Source: Parvularcula sp964556115 | GTDB taxonomy: Bacteria; Pseudomonadota; Alphaproteobacteria; Caulobacterales; Parvularculaceae | Direction: 5' to 3' | DNA: 64,000 bases | Assembly (NCBI GenBank): GCA_964556115.1 | Contig: CAZKVC010000011.1 | Coordinates: 1 to 64,000, forward strand | Shown: positions 8,280 through 17,218 of the stretch, piece after piece | Numbering within the stretch: position 1 is the first letter of the stretch | How the letters are laid out: every line of letters starts with the position of its first letter | Made by a program: the position numbers and the translations under genes | Notes under the pieces: model-generated | What the model was told of the DNA's origin: nothing | Seen by the model: only the letters and a program-made list of their open reading frames with translations | Database searches by the model: none

Positions 8280-10129
8280 TCGAGCTGCCCGGCGAGGGAG
8301 GCGGCCACCGGATTATCGGGGGCGATTTCTCTCGCGCGGCGGAGGGCGGCTCTCGCCTCCTCTTCATCGCCAAGCTGCAGCGAGGCGAGCCCCGAGGCGG
8401 CATGAGCGGTGGCTGAGCCTTCGAAAAGCCGGGCGGTCAGATCGAAGACCGACCGACCGGCCTCCGCGTTTCCACCGTTCAGGAAGCGTTGCCCGGTCAC
8501 CAGCATCTGCCGCTCCTTGACGTGGCCGAAGTCCACTTCGCTGTCGATGAGATCACGAGGGGCGAGCTCTGCGACAAGCGCGGCTTTCTCTGCTTCGCCC
8601 CGGTCGAGATGGCGGTGGAAGAGCGCCATCGTCTCGGCCGGATGGACGGGACCGATCGCGGGGTCATTCTGCGCTTCGGCAAACCAGGCGCGGATCTCCG
8701 CTGCGTCGCCTTCCGCCAGGACATCGCCGAACGCTTCGGCGAATGAGCGCGGCGGCTCATAGACCGCGCCGCCGCGCAGGACGGTCTTTTCGCTGAAGAC
8801 ATTGGCAATGTCATCGAGGGGGTTCTCGCCGAAGATGACAAGGTCCGCCCTGAAGCCGGGCGCGACTCTGCCCGTCTCGCCTGCAATGCCCAAAGCCTCC
8901 GCCCCGTTCATGGTTGCAATGCGGAACGCCTCCTCGGGCGAAAAACCGCCCTCCACCAGAAGGGTCAGCTCCGAAAGCATCACCTCGCCGCCATTCGCGG
9001 CATCTGTGCCGATCCGCAAGGAGACGCCGCTATCGGCGATGTATTTCATTGCGCGCAGCGTCTCGTCCACGGCCTCATCGAGGATCGCCTTTTGCTCTTC
9101 GTCATAGCCGAGCGCCACGCTGCTCCGCGGCGGGTAGGGTTCGAAGGCCGAGAAAACGGGGCTCCGCCCCGCGGCGGCAACCTGCATGTTGAGCCCGGTG
9201 GAAAGGCTCGCCCCGGCGCTGGCCATTCTGCCGAGAAGCTCGCCGAAGTCCGCGGCCAGTTCCTCGTCGCCCATGATATAGGGCAGGTGGAAGTTCCACT
9301 GCGCGACCGACTGGTCGAAAGTTTCAGGCTCGGGTGGGTTTCCGAAGCGGGCGGCGATCTTTTCGTCCTGGTTCCAGATATCCGTGATCGAGCCTGGCAG
9401 GGTGAAGACATGCTCGAAATGGCGCACGCCGAGATCGAGCCCATCTCCGATGGTCAGGGAGCGGTTGCCGAAATGCGCATAGGGAAGAAGCTCGCGCTCG
9501 CGGACGACGTCCATGATGGCCCGGGCTTCGGGCTCTTCGAGCTTCCAGTAGAGTTTCAGCCGCTCCGCCCCAAGATCGGCGAAGCTTTCGGCGACCGTGC
9601 GCGCCTGCCCTGGCGAGCCGAGGATGTCATGATGCTGGGGCGGCCGCCGGTCCCATTCGAGCTCAGAGCCCAAAGACCCGGCAGCGACGAGTAGGGCGGG
9701 GGCATCCGGGGCGGGCCGGTTCTGCCACTCGATCATGCGCGGGAGCCAGCCTCCGGGCTGTCCCATATCGGCGATGGTCGTCACCCCGTGCTGAAGAAAC
9801 CGGCGGCCAAGAAGATCCCGGTCCTGATCTGTCAGCGCCTCGGGGCCGAAGCCGCCATCACCGTAAATGAGAAGAAGATGGACATGGGTGTCGATCAGGC
9901 CGGGGGTGACCAGCCGTCCCCCCGCATCGATCACCCGCTCGGCCTCGGCGCCGCGAAGGGGGCCAAGTGCCGTGATGATCCCGTCATCGACCGCGATGGT
10001 CATGCCGCTGGAGACCTCGCCGGTTTCGACATCGAGAACCGAGGCATTGCGGATCAGAAGGTCGTGACGCGACGGCGCGGAAACGCAGCCGAGAAGCACG
10101 GCAAGGCTGGCAATGAGGAGGGTGCGCAT
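8276..10129 (-). CDS. Amidohydrolase lipoprotein with C-terminal TPR-like region
   Basis: 617 residues. The N-terminus ends in a lipobox (AVLLGC), so the protein should be lipid-anchored outside the inner membrane. The amidohydrolase core follows: GRLVTPGLIDTHVHL (metal-binding HxH), histidines in YAHFGNRSL and GVRHFEHVF, a conserved IGTDAANGG aspartate, and the closing GRVAPGFRADLVIFGENPL strand typical of metal-dependent cyclic amidases. About 150 residues after the core are helical and end in a TPR-like repeat (SGLASLQLGDEEEARAALRR). It overlaps the MarR gene by one base and is probably co-transcribed and controlled by it. Substrate unknown. Confidence 0.85.
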   Translation of the reverse strand: MRTLLIASLAVLLGCVSAPSRHDLLIRNASVLDVETGEVSSGMTIAVDDGIITALGPLRGAEAERVIDAGGRLVTPGLIDTHVHLLLIYGDGGFGPEALTDQDRDLLGRRFLQHGVTTIADMGQPGGWLPRMIEWQNRPAPDAPALLVAAGSLGSELEWDRRPPQHHDILGSPGQARTVAESFADLGAERLKLYWKLEEPEARAIMDVVRERELLPYAHFGNRSLTIGDGLDLGVRHFEHVFTLPGSITDIWNQDEKIAARFGNPPEPETFDQSVAQWNFHLPYIMGDEELAADFGELLGRMASAGASLSTGLNMQVAAAGRSPVFSAFEPYPPRSSVALGYDEEQKAILDEAVDETLRAMKYIADSGVSLRIGTDAANGGEVMLSELTLLVEGGFSPEEAFRIATMNGAEALGIAGETGRVAPGFRADLVIFGENPLDDIANVFSEKTVLRGGAVYEPPRSFAEAFGDVLAEGDAAEIRAWFAEAQNDPAIGPVHPAETMALFHRHLDRGEAEKAALVAELAPRDLIDSEVDFGHVKERQMLVTGQRFLNGGNAEAGRSVFDLTARLFEGSATAHAASGLASLQLGDEEEARAALRRAREIAPDNPVAASLAGQLD

Positions 10130-10629
10130 CAGGCGTTGTCCTTTGTGGGGTGAAGGTCGTCGAAGCGGTCATGAAGGCCGCGCGTTTCGAGACGGTCGCG
10201 GGCGCGCTCCAGCGCATCGACCAGATCGGTGCCGATCTCGCGGAAGAGCTCCTCGTTCACCGTCCCGGCCTCGTGCATCAACCGGTCGAGGATCATCCAT
10301 TGACGTTTGCCCTCGTCAGTCAGGCGGTATTCGCTACGGCGCCGGTCGGCTGGGTCCGGCGCCTTCGAAACCAGCCCGGCCTTCAGCAGCCGTTCGATCC
10401 GCTGGGCGATGAGCTGGTGCGGCTGGCCGAGCTTGCGGGCGAGATCGGCGAGGGAAAGCCGCTCGTCAGGCCCTAGGGCCTGCAGGGTCGAGGACCCCTG
10501 AACCCGGATGCTGAGGCCATTCTTTTCATAGACTTTCTGCATCTGCACATGGGTGAGATCGAGAAGGTCCTGGAGCCGCTTGCCAAGATAGGCGCGGTGA
10601 AAATTCGAGCCTGCCATCAGGAATGCCAT
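10129..10629 (-). CDS. MarR family transcriptional regulator
   Basis: 166 residues with a winged helix-turn-helix (SLADLARKLGQPHQLIAQRI, then the wing DPADRRRSEYRLTDEGKRQ). MarR dimers bind palindromes and are released by small ligands. The gene starts the operon with the amidohydrolase, sharing one base (ATGA overlap). A perfect 18-bp palindrome sits 4 bases upstream of its ATG, so autorepression is likely. The ligand may be a substrate of the amidohydrolase; that is inference from gene order only. Confidence 0.9.
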   Translation of the reverse strand: MAFLMAGSNFHRAYLGKRLQDLLDLTHVQMQKVYEKNGLSIRVQGSSTLQALGPDERLSLADLARKLGQPHQLIAQRIERLLKAGLVSKAPDPADRRRSEYRLTDEGKRQWMILDRLMHEAGTVNEELFREIGTDLVDALERARDRLETRGLHDRFDDLHPTKDNA

Positions 10630-10633
10630 GAAT

Positions 10634-10651
10634 TGCGCAACGTGTTGCGCA
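10634..10651. promoter_or_regulatory. Palindromic MarR-type operator
   Basis: TGCGCAAC-gt-GTTGCGCA is a perfect inverted repeat (8-bp arms) immediately upstream of the MarR start. Size and position fit a MarR dimer site that blocks transcription of the regulator and the amidohydrolase. Confidence 0.75.
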
Positions 10652-10698
10652 TCTAGGCGCGCGGCACCTTTCCAGTCAAGCGCAACGATTGCGGAAGG

Positions 10699-11577
10699 TC
10701 AGCGTGTGGGAACCGGCGTGTCGCCCTTGTAGTCGTAGAAGCCCCGGCCTGCTTTCCGGCCCAGCCATCCCGCCTCGACATATTTCACGAGAAGCGGACA
10801 GGGACGGTACTTGGAATCCGCGAGGCCATCATAAAGCACCTGCATGATCGCGAGGCAGGTATCGAGGCCGATGAAGTCCGCGAGTTCAAGCGGGCCCATA
10901 GGGTGGTTCGCGCCCAGCTTCATGCCGGTGTCGATGGCTTCGACGGTGCCGACACCTTCGTAGAGGCAGTAAATGGCCTCGTTGATCATCGGCATCAGGA
11001 TGCGGTTGACGATAAACGCCGGGTAGTCCTCGGACACCGAAATCGTCTTGCCCAGGACGTTTACCAGTTCTTCGGCAGTCTCGAAGGTATCCTGGCTGGT
11101 GGCGATGCCCCGGATGATCTCGACGAGCTTCATCACCGGGACCGGGTTCATGAAGTGAAGCCCGATGAACCGGTCCGGCCGGTCGGTGACCGCCGCGAGG
11201 GCGGTGATGGAGATCGACGAGGTGTTGGTCGCGACGATGGCGCCGGGTTTGAGGATCTCACACAGCTGCCGGAAGATCGTCTTCTTCAGCTCGATATTTT
11301 CGGTCGCGGCCTCGATGACGAGATCGCAGTCCGCGAGACCCTTGATCTGCGGCGTCGGCTGGATGTGTGCCAGCGCCTTTGAGCGCTCTTCCTCGCTGAT
11401 CCGGTCCTTGTTGACCTGCCGACCGAGATTGTTGCCGATCAGCTCTTCGGCGGCCTTGATCGCACCTTCATTGACGTCGTGCAGGCAGACATCGAAACCT
11501 GCGAGAGCGAAGACATGGGCGATGCCGCTGCCCATTTGTCCTGCGCCGATGATGCCGACGGTTTGTACCTTGCTCAC
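10699..11577 (-). CDS. 3-hydroxybutyryl-CoA dehydrogenase
   Basis: 292 residues from a GTG at 11577, chosen because GGAGA lies 7 bases upstream and the protein then begins right before the dinucleotide fold (VGIIGAGQMGSGIAHVFALAG); the frame is open 60 bases further. It oxidises (S)-3-hydroxybutyryl-CoA with NAD(P). The catalytic histidine sits in RFIGLHFMNPVPVMKLVE; the C-terminal domain carries NRILMPMINEAIY and the AIDTGMKLGANHPMGPLELADFIGLDT signature, seen here in separate parts. It follows the AEC transporter gene with a 63-base gap and could be co-transcribed. It works in short-chain fatty acid or polyhydroxybutyrate metabolism. Confidence 0.93.
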   Translation of the reverse strand: MSKVQTVGIIGAGQMGSGIAHVFALAGFDVCLHDVNEGAIKAAEELIGNNLGRQVNKDRISEEERSKALAHIQPTPQIKGLADCDLVIEAATENIELKKTIFRQLCEILKPGAIVATNTSSISITALAAVTDRPDRFIGLHFMNPVPVMKLVEIIRGIATSQDTFETAEELVNVLGKTISVSEDYPAFIVNRILMPMINEAIYCLYEGVGTVEAIDTGMKLGANHPMGPLELADFIGLDTCLAIMQVLYDGLADSKYRPCPLLVKYVEAGWLGRKAGRGFYDYKGDTPVPTR

Positions 11578-11640
11578 CTGATCTCCGTTGAGGCTCCGCG
11601 TGCGCTGCAGCATGCGCCTGCGGGGCGCGCTGCGCAATCT

Positions 11641-12597
11641 TTATGACGGAAGCGCGACGAAGAGAAAGGCCGTGAGGGTGACGAGGCCTGTCACCGTGCC
11701 CGCCGCGACGACGGCTGACGTGCCGCCGATCCATTGCCGGTAGACGCTTGAAAGAACGATCGAAGCGACAGCGGGCGGCAGGCCGGTGAAGAGGATGGCC
11801 GCTGAGGTCGCGCCCTGGTCGGCAGTGAACAGCCAGGTCAGGCTGCCCATCATCGCCGGAAAGAGAAGAAGCTTGATCGGCAGGAGGACGAGCGGCGCCT
11901 TGAGATCCTGAAGGCCCCGTTGGGCCAGAAGATCCGCGATCGAGAGGCCGAGGACGAAGAGCCCGACAGGGCCGGCCACCCGGCTCATGAAGGCGAGAAG
12001 GGCGGCGATGGGCTCGGCGATGGGCAGGGCCAGGGCCGCGGCGACCAGCCCGCAAAGAGTGCCGATGACGATCGGGCTCCTGACCGCTCGGTAGAACGCC
12101 TGCCGCGTGCTGCGAAGGGCGTTGGCGATGCCGCTCCCTTCGGTTTCCTCGGCATTGGGCCAGGTCATGAGGGCCGCCCCGATCGCGAAGACGGCGGTCC
12201 CCTCGAAGAGGACAAGAATGAGGAAAGGGGAGGCCCAGGCCTCCACCGAAAGCGCGATCGGAATGCCGAGGAAGATCGCATTGCCGCATGTGGTCGAGAA
12301 GACGGCGGCGCCCGCTTCCCTGACCGTCAGCCCCAGGACCCGGCGTGCGACGAAGAAGGCGAGAAAGCTCGCCACCCCGAGCGCCATGAAATAGGCGCAG
12401 GCGAGGCCGAGAAAGACGCTTCCCGCCGGATCGCTCTGGCGCATGAACTCAAAGCCCGCGATGGGCATGGCGATCATGAAGACGAAGCGCGACATGCGCC
12501 GTGCATCCTCGGCGTCGAAAAGCCTGAAGAGACGCGAGCCGGCGCCAATACCGATCGCCCCGAAAAGCGGGATGAGAAGCGTTACAAGAGCGGACAT
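11641..12597 (-). CDS. AEC family transporter
   Basis: 318 residues from the ATG at 12597, which has GGAGCGG upstream. Ten hydrophobic helices in two five-helix halves fit the auxin efflux carrier (AEC) family, bile/arsenite/riboflavin transporter-like fold. Visible features: MSALVTLLIPLFGAIGIGAGSR start, FSTTCGNAIFLGIPIAL in the first half (the unwound N-x-x-F/P crossing), and FTGLPPAVASIVLSSVY in the second half. Bacterial members export or import organic acids such as malate. Substrate cannot be assigned; proximity to a hydroxyacyl-CoA dehydrogenase is weak context. Confidence 0.82.
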   Translation of the reverse strand: MSALVTLLIPLFGAIGIGAGSRLFRLFDAEDARRMSRFVFMIAMPIAGFEFMRQSDPAGSVFLGLACAYFMALGVASFLAFFVARRVLGLTVREAGAAVFSTTCGNAIFLGIPIALSVEAWASPFLILVLFEGTAVFAIGAALMTWPNAEETEGSGIANALRSTRQAFYRAVRSPIVIGTLCGLVAAALALPIAEPIAALLAFMSRVAGPVGLFVLGLSIADLLAQRGLQDLKAPLVLLPIKLLLFPAMMGSLTWLFTADQGATSAAILFTGLPPAVASIVLSSVYRQWIGGTSAVVAAGTVTGLVTLTAFLFVALPS

Positions 12598-12761
12598 TTT
12601 GCCGCTCCTGAAGCGCCTTGGGGCCGAGGGCAACTGGGCCCGGAACGATTAAAGGGGCGGTCAGGCGCGGGCGGCCCTCGGGGGGCTGGGGGGCGAGATT
12701 ATCCGAAGGCTGATGCCCTCGCCTGACCGCCTTCAGATAAGCCCCTGAATGGGGCGGAATT

Positions 12762-13157
12762 ATGGACGCACGAAGGGGTCATTTGCAGGCCTCTGATTTT
12801 CGCGTAGCCTTCGACGCAATGACGACCATGACCTCCGGCCAGCCGCCCCGTGCGATGCCAAGCGTTCATTTCGACAGGCGCGAACTCGACCGGCTGTTGC
12901 AGCTCTACGGTTTCTTCGTGGCACGGGGAGACTGGAAGGATTACGCGATCGACGGGCTTGCCGACCGGGCGGTCTTCTCGGTCTTCCGCCGGGCCGCCGA
13001 AGCGCCGCTCTACAGGATCGAGAAAAGGCCAAGGCTCGCGCGCAAGCAGGGAGCCTGGTCGGTGATTGCAATGAGCGGACAGATCCTGAAACGCGGCCAC
13101 GAGCTCGAGCAGGTGCTGAGGGTCTTCGATAGCAAGAAGCTGAAAGTGGTCGGCTGA
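12762..13157 (+). CDS. DUF2794 family protein
   Basis: 131 residues from the ATG at 12762 (GGCGGA upstream) or 112 from the ATG at 12819; the conserved part begins after both. The body SVHFDRRELDRLLQLYGFFVARGDWKDYAIDGL and the RIEKRPRLARKQGAWSVI stretch match DUF2794, a small soluble family typical of alphaproteobacteria, quoted here in separate pieces from residues 34 onward. Function is unknown. It is followed 70 bases later by the DUF3775-like gene in the same direction, and both may be transcribed together up to the terminator at 13665. Confidence 0.8.
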   Translation: MDARRGHLQASDFRVAFDAMTTMTSGQPPRAMPSVHFDRRELDRLLQLYGFFVARGDWKDYAIDGLADRAVFSVFRRAAEAPLYRIEKRPRLARKQGAWSVIAMSGQILKRGHELEQVLRVFDSKKLKVVG

Positions 13158-13227
13158 CGCAGCCAGGTCCCTGGGAACCGATCTTGCCTCATTGGGTGTT
13201 CCCTTCGTTCAGAACGAAGGAGAACCC

Positions 13228-13644
13228 ATGGCCGACCCAACCAGTCTCAGCCTTTCAGCCGAGGACGTCCGCAGCTTCGCAGCTGTCCTCAAGCGCTATC
13301 ACGGCAAGGAAGTGATGACCGGGCAGAATGACGCCTCGAACGAGACCGACATGATGCAGGACAATCTCGAACTGTCGAACAAGGGCGGCGAGTTCGCCGA
13401 TGCGCGCGGCTTCTATGGCGAAATGGACGCCAACCAGCGCCTCGATCTCGCCGCGCTTCTGATCCTCGGCCGGGAGGACACCAGCGATTTCGGCGAAGCC
13501 AAAAGGATGGCCGAAGAGCAGAACGGCCCCGATCTCGACGCGATGCGGGAGATGCCGCTGAGCCCGAATTTCATTCTTTCGGGTCTCGACCAGATCGGTG
13601 CCCGTGGCGACAACGTGGCGACGCTGCGCCCCCCGCGGCAGTAG
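13228..13644 (+). CDS. DUF3775-like protein
   Basis: 138 residues from the ATG at 13228 (MADPTSLSLS), preferred over an upstream in-frame ATG because AAGGAG lies 7 bases before it. The middle DARGFYGEMDANQRLDLAALLILGRED (residues about 58-84, given in parts) and the closing PLSPNFILSGLDQIG resemble DUF3775, a small uncharacterised family in alphaproteobacteria. Soluble, acidic, no membrane segment. A strong terminator follows 20 bases later. Confidence 0.65.
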   Translation: MADPTSLSLSAEDVRSFAAVLKRYHGKEVMTGQNDASNETDMMQDNLELSNKGGEFADARGFYGEMDANQRLDLAALLILGREDTSDFGEAKRMAEEQNGPDLDAMREMPLSPNFILSGLDQIGARGDNVATLRPPRQ

Positions 13645-13664
13645 GCAGCGACGGGCCCACGAGA

Positions 13665-13700
13665 AAGCCCCGCGGAAGCTGCTTCCGCGGGGCTTTTTTT
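13665..13700 (+). terminator. Strong intrinsic terminator
   Basis: A 15-bp perfect inverted repeat (13665-13679 with 13681-13695) is followed by a run of T to 13700. It ends the DUF2794/DUF3775 transcript. The opposite strand has CTTTCTC after the stem and may also stop the convergent Bax-inhibitor-like gene. Confidence 0.93.
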
Positions 13701-13722
13701 ATCCTGCGGCTCGCGGGACGTC

Positions 13723-14442
13723 TTAGTCGCGCATGATGCCCAGAAGGTTCAGCACATGGATGAACAGCGTGATGAACGAGCCATAGAGGGCGAAGGCACC
13801 GAAGATCGCCGCCCGCTCGTTCGCCTCGCCGCCGCCCTGGGTGTAGAGGTTGCGGATCATCTGCGTCTCATAGGCGGTGACCGCCGAGAAGACGAGAACC
13901 ACAGCCGCCGAGGTGATGAAGCTGATCAGCTCGGAGCCGAGGAAGAAGTTCACGACGATGGCGATCAGAAGACCGATCGACGCCATGAACAGGAACTTGC
14001 CCCAGCCGGAGAGGTCCTTCTTGGTGGTGTAGCCGTAGATCGACATCGCCAGGAACACGGACGCGGCGATGAAGAACGCTTGTGCGACGAGACCAGCCAT
14101 GCCGAGGCCGAAATAGGCCGCGATCATCGGGCCGATCAAAACGCCCCAGAGCGCGACATAGGCCCAGTAGGCCGCCTGTGCGGTGCCGCGGCTGCCGGAC
14201 ATGATGAGGCGAGGCGCGAACCAGCCGAGGCCGAGAAGCGCGATGAAGGGAATGAACTGAAGACCAGCGACTGCCTGGCTGAGGCCGGGCGAACTGATGA
14301 AGGCGAAAGCGATCAGGGCCGTGGCGGCCACGCCCATCGCCATCAGGTTGTAGACGCCCAGCATGTAGCGGCGGAGGCCCTCATCGAAGGCGACGCCGGT
14401 CGTGCCGGTATTCTGTCTATAAAGGCGTTCCGTATCGGACAT
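13723..14442 (-). CDS. Bax inhibitor-1/YccA family membrane protein
   Basis: 239 residues from the ATG at 14442 (MSDTERLYRQ), which has AAGGAG 11 bases upstream. Seven hydrophobic helices follow, with the typical entry YMLGVYNLMAMGVAATALIA. The C-terminal end has the family motif VTAYETQMIRNLY and the last helix GAFALYGSFITLFIHVLNLL. BI-1/YbhL-type proteins are calcium-leak or protease-associated membrane proteins (YccA interacts with FtsH). Monocistronic, convergent with the DUF3775 gene across the terminator. Confidence 0.92.
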   Translation of the reverse strand: MSDTERLYRQNTGTTGVAFDEGLRRYMLGVYNLMAMGVAATALIAFAFISSPGLSQAVAGLQFIPFIALLGLGWFAPRLIMSGSRGTAQAAYWAYVALWGVLIGPMIAAYFGLGMAGLVAQAFFIAASVFLAMSIYGYTTKKDLSGWGKFLFMASIGLLIAIVVNFFLGSELISFITSAAVVLVFSAVTAYETQMIRNLYTQGGGEANERAAIFGAFALYGSFITLFIHVLNLLGIMRD

Positions 14443-14692
14443 GCAGTGACAACTCCTTTTGGCCCGCCACGTTAAGGCGGATCCGTTCCCTATCAAGATA
14501 ATTCGCCGGGCGACAGGTGCAATGACCTGCGGCGCGATCACCGGCCATACGGTCCGTCTTTTGCAGAAATTGTGTTCATTCGTGCCGGAATGGTTGGCAA
14601 AGCGTTGCGTTCAGGGCTGCTTTGCTTACCCTCAGGTTTAGAACGGGCAAATCGGACCGGGGCACGCGGTCCCGGTGGGGAAGGCAGACAGT

Positions 14693-17212
14693 ATGACCGG
14701 AAGGTTGTGGCAGGCGGTGCTCGCGGGACTGGCAGTTTTGACCATGGCGTCGGGGCCCGCGCTGGCCGCCAAGACAAAGCCGCTGCCTACCGTGGCCGAG
14801 AAGACCGAAGGCTTCGAGAAGATCGACGGTCTCTTCCCGCTCTACCGCGACGAGGAAGACGGCGACCTCTACATGGAGATCGCCGGTGACCAGATCGGCG
14901 AGGAGTTCATCGCCTTCTCCTATACCGAAAACGGGGTTCTCGATGCAGGCACCTTCAAGGGTGCCTACCGCGACAACCGCATCGTCCGCTTCGACAAGCA
15001 TTACGGCCGCCTCGAGCTTTCGGTTGTGAATACCGCCTTCTATTTCGACCCCGAGAACCCGATCAGCCGCGCGGCCGACGCGAACATCGCCCCCTCGATC
15101 ATCGGCTCCCTGGGGATCGTGGCGGAAACCAAGGCATCCGAGAGCAAGCCCGCCCGTTACCTGATCGCCGCCGACCCGGTCTTCCGCTCGGAAATGTTGA
15201 GCCCCATCGCGCCGCTGCCCAACCCTGCGTCCAGCGCCTATGCCTTCGAGCTTGGCAGCCTCAGCGGATCGAAGACGAAATACGACACGATCCGCGGCTA
15301 TCCCGACAATATCGACCTCGTCGTCGATTATGTCTTCGACAATCCGATGCCCTACAATCAGGGCTCAGCCGCAGTGACCGATGCCCGCTCGGTGACCCTC
15401 AAGGTCCAGCATTCGCTGATCGCGATGCCCGATGAGGGCTTCGAGCCGCGCTTCGACGACTACCGCGTCGGCTATTTCCTGAACTACGCCACCGACCTCA
15501 CCTCCTTCGAGGCGGCGCCCTACCGCGATGTGATCCAGCGCTGGCGCCTTGAGAAAAAAGACCCTGAAGCTGCCCTTTCCGAGCCGGTGAAGCCGATCAC
15601 CTTCTGGATCGAGAACACGACCCCCCACGAATACCGTCCTGTGATCGAAGAGGCCGTGCTCGCCTGGAACGAGGCCTTCGAGGAAGCAGGCTTCAAGAAC
15701 GCCGTCGAGGTGAAGACCCAGCCCGACGATGCGCAATGGGATGCGGGCGATATCCGCTACAATGTGCTTCGCTGGACCTCCTCACCCAACCCGCCTTTCG
15801 GCGGCTACGGCCCGCGCTTCACGAACCCCCGGACCGGCGAGATCCTGGGCGCGGACATCATGCTCGAGCTGGCTTCGCTCAAGTCGAACCTGCTGATCAG
15901 CTCGACCTTCGGCGGCGAAACCCCAGAAGCCCTTGCCGAAGGGCTGGGGATCAATGAGGCGGAGCTTTGCATGGCCGGGCGCGCCATGCGCGAGAAGCTG
16001 GCTTTTTCCCACGCCGCCCTCGATGCGATGGGCGCTCCGGAGGCCGAGCGGCAGGAGCTGTCGCGCCAGAGCCTGATGACCCTCATCATGCACGAGGTCG
16101 GGCACACGCTGGGTCTCAGCCACAACATGAAGGCCACTCACCTCTTCGATGCCGAGAGCATCCACGACAAGGAGCAGACCCGGGGCGCCCCTTCGGCTTC
16201 GGTGATGGACTACCACGCGGCGAATATCGCACCGCCGGGCATGGAGCAGGGCGACTACGAGCACAGCCGCGTCGGACCTTATGACCGCTGGGCGATCAGC
16301 TTCGGCTACATGCCCGAAGCAGCCGAAGCGGATATGCGCGAGCGGCTCCTCGCCCGCGCCTCGGAGCCGGCCCTGACCTTCGGCAATGATGCCGACGACA
16401 TGCGCTATCCGGGCAAGGGGATCGACCCGCGGGTCATGCTCTTCGATCACTCGGCCGATCCCGTCGGCTACGCCATGGACCGCTTCGACCTTGTCCGTTC
16501 GGTGCGCACGGCGCTTCTCGACCGGGCGAAGACCGACGCGACCTATCAGGGCCTCCTGCAGCGCTATTACATGACCCTCGGCGAGCAGAGCCGAATGGCC
16601 GACGCCGTCGCCCGGCAGATCGGCGGCATCCATGTCGAGCGCCGCCCGCCCTCCGAAGGTGCCTCGCCCTTCACGCCCGTGCCTCTCAGCGAGCAGAAGC
16701 GCGCCATGCGGGCCCTGGCCGACCACGTCTTTGCCGCCGATGCGTTCCTGGAAGACGAGGGGCTCCTCGCGGCCCTCCAGCCGCAGCGCCGCGGGCAGAG
16801 CCATTGGGGCGGCAGCGAGGACCCCAAGCCGCATAGCTGGGCCATCTATATCCAGATGGACGTTCTCAACCACGTCCTGCATCCGGCAACCCTGCAGCGG
16901 ATGACCAACTCGGCCCTCTACGGCAACGGCTACAACGTCGCCGAGCTGATCCAGGACCTCAACGATGCGATCTACGGCAACGACCTGATCGGCGCGCCGA
17001 ACACGTTCCGCCGCAACCTTCAGGTCGCCTATACAAGGCGGCTCGTCAGCATGGCCTACGGCGCCGGGTACGATCCGATCGCCCAGGCCGCCGCCCTGGC
17101 GGGAGTGGAGGATGTGCGCAGCCGCTTCGGCTTCGTTCCCGACTTCCTGCTGCCGCTGGAAACGAGGGCTCACCGCGCGGCGATCCGGCACGAACTCGGC
17201 TGGCTCGACTGA
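14693..17212 (+). CDS. Exported zinc-dependent metalloprotease (DUF5117/DUF4953)
   Basis: 839 residues from the ATG at 14693, where GGGGAAGG lies 10 bases upstream; a signal peptide (LAVLTMASGPALA) follows, so it is exported. DUF5117-type beta domain lies around residues 60-300, then the gluzincin/metzincin-like catalytic part with HEVGHTLGLSH starting at H467 (HExxHxxxxxH zinc motif), and SVMDYHAANIAPPG as the downstream Met-turn-like segment. The remaining 300 residues form the DUF4953 end. Members are periplasmic or surface peptidases of unknown substrate. It ends 6 bases before the convergent rsmB. Confidence 0.88.
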   Translation: MTGRLWQAVLAGLAVLTMASGPALAAKTKPLPTVAEKTEGFEKIDGLFPLYRDEEDGDLYMEIAGDQIGEEFIAFSYTENGVLDAGTFKGAYRDNRIVRFDKHYGRLELSVVNTAFYFDPENPISRAADANIAPSIIGSLGIVAETKASESKPARYLIAADPVFRSEMLSPIAPLPNPASSAYAFELGSLSGSKTKYDTIRGYPDNIDLVVDYVFDNPMPYNQGSAAVTDARSVTLKVQHSLIAMPDEGFEPRFDDYRVGYFLNYATDLTSFEAAPYRDVIQRWRLEKKDPEAALSEPVKPITFWIENTTPHEYRPVIEEAVLAWNEAFEEAGFKNAVEVKTQPDDAQWDAGDIRYNVLRWTSSPNPPFGGYGPRFTNPRTGEILGADIMLELASLKSNLLISSTFGGETPEALAEGLGINEAELCMAGRAMREKLAFSHAALDAMGAPEAERQELSRQSLMTLIMHEVGHTLGLSHNMKATHLFDAESIHDKEQTRGAPSASVMDYHAANIAPPGMEQGDYEHSRVGPYDRWAISFGYMPEAAEADMRERLLARASEPALTFGNDADDMRYPGKGIDPRVMLFDHSADPVGYAMDRFDLVRSVRTALLDRAKTDATYQGLLQRYYMTLGEQSRMADAVARQIGGIHVERRPPSEGASPFTPVPLSEQKRAMRALADHVFAADAFLEDEGLLAALQPQRRGQSHWGGSEDPKPHSWAIYIQMDVLNHVLHPATLQRMTNSALYGNGYNVAELIQDLNDAIYGNDLIGAPNTFRRNLQVAYTRRLVSMAYGAGYDPIAQAAALAGVEDVRSRFGFVPDFLLPLETRAHRAAIRHELGWLD

Positions 17213-17218
17213 GAAGTC

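Noticed and set aside
15782..17191. Long minus-strand frame within the metalloprotease
   Set aside because: Shadow of high-GC third positions; the metalloprotease motifs prove the other strand.
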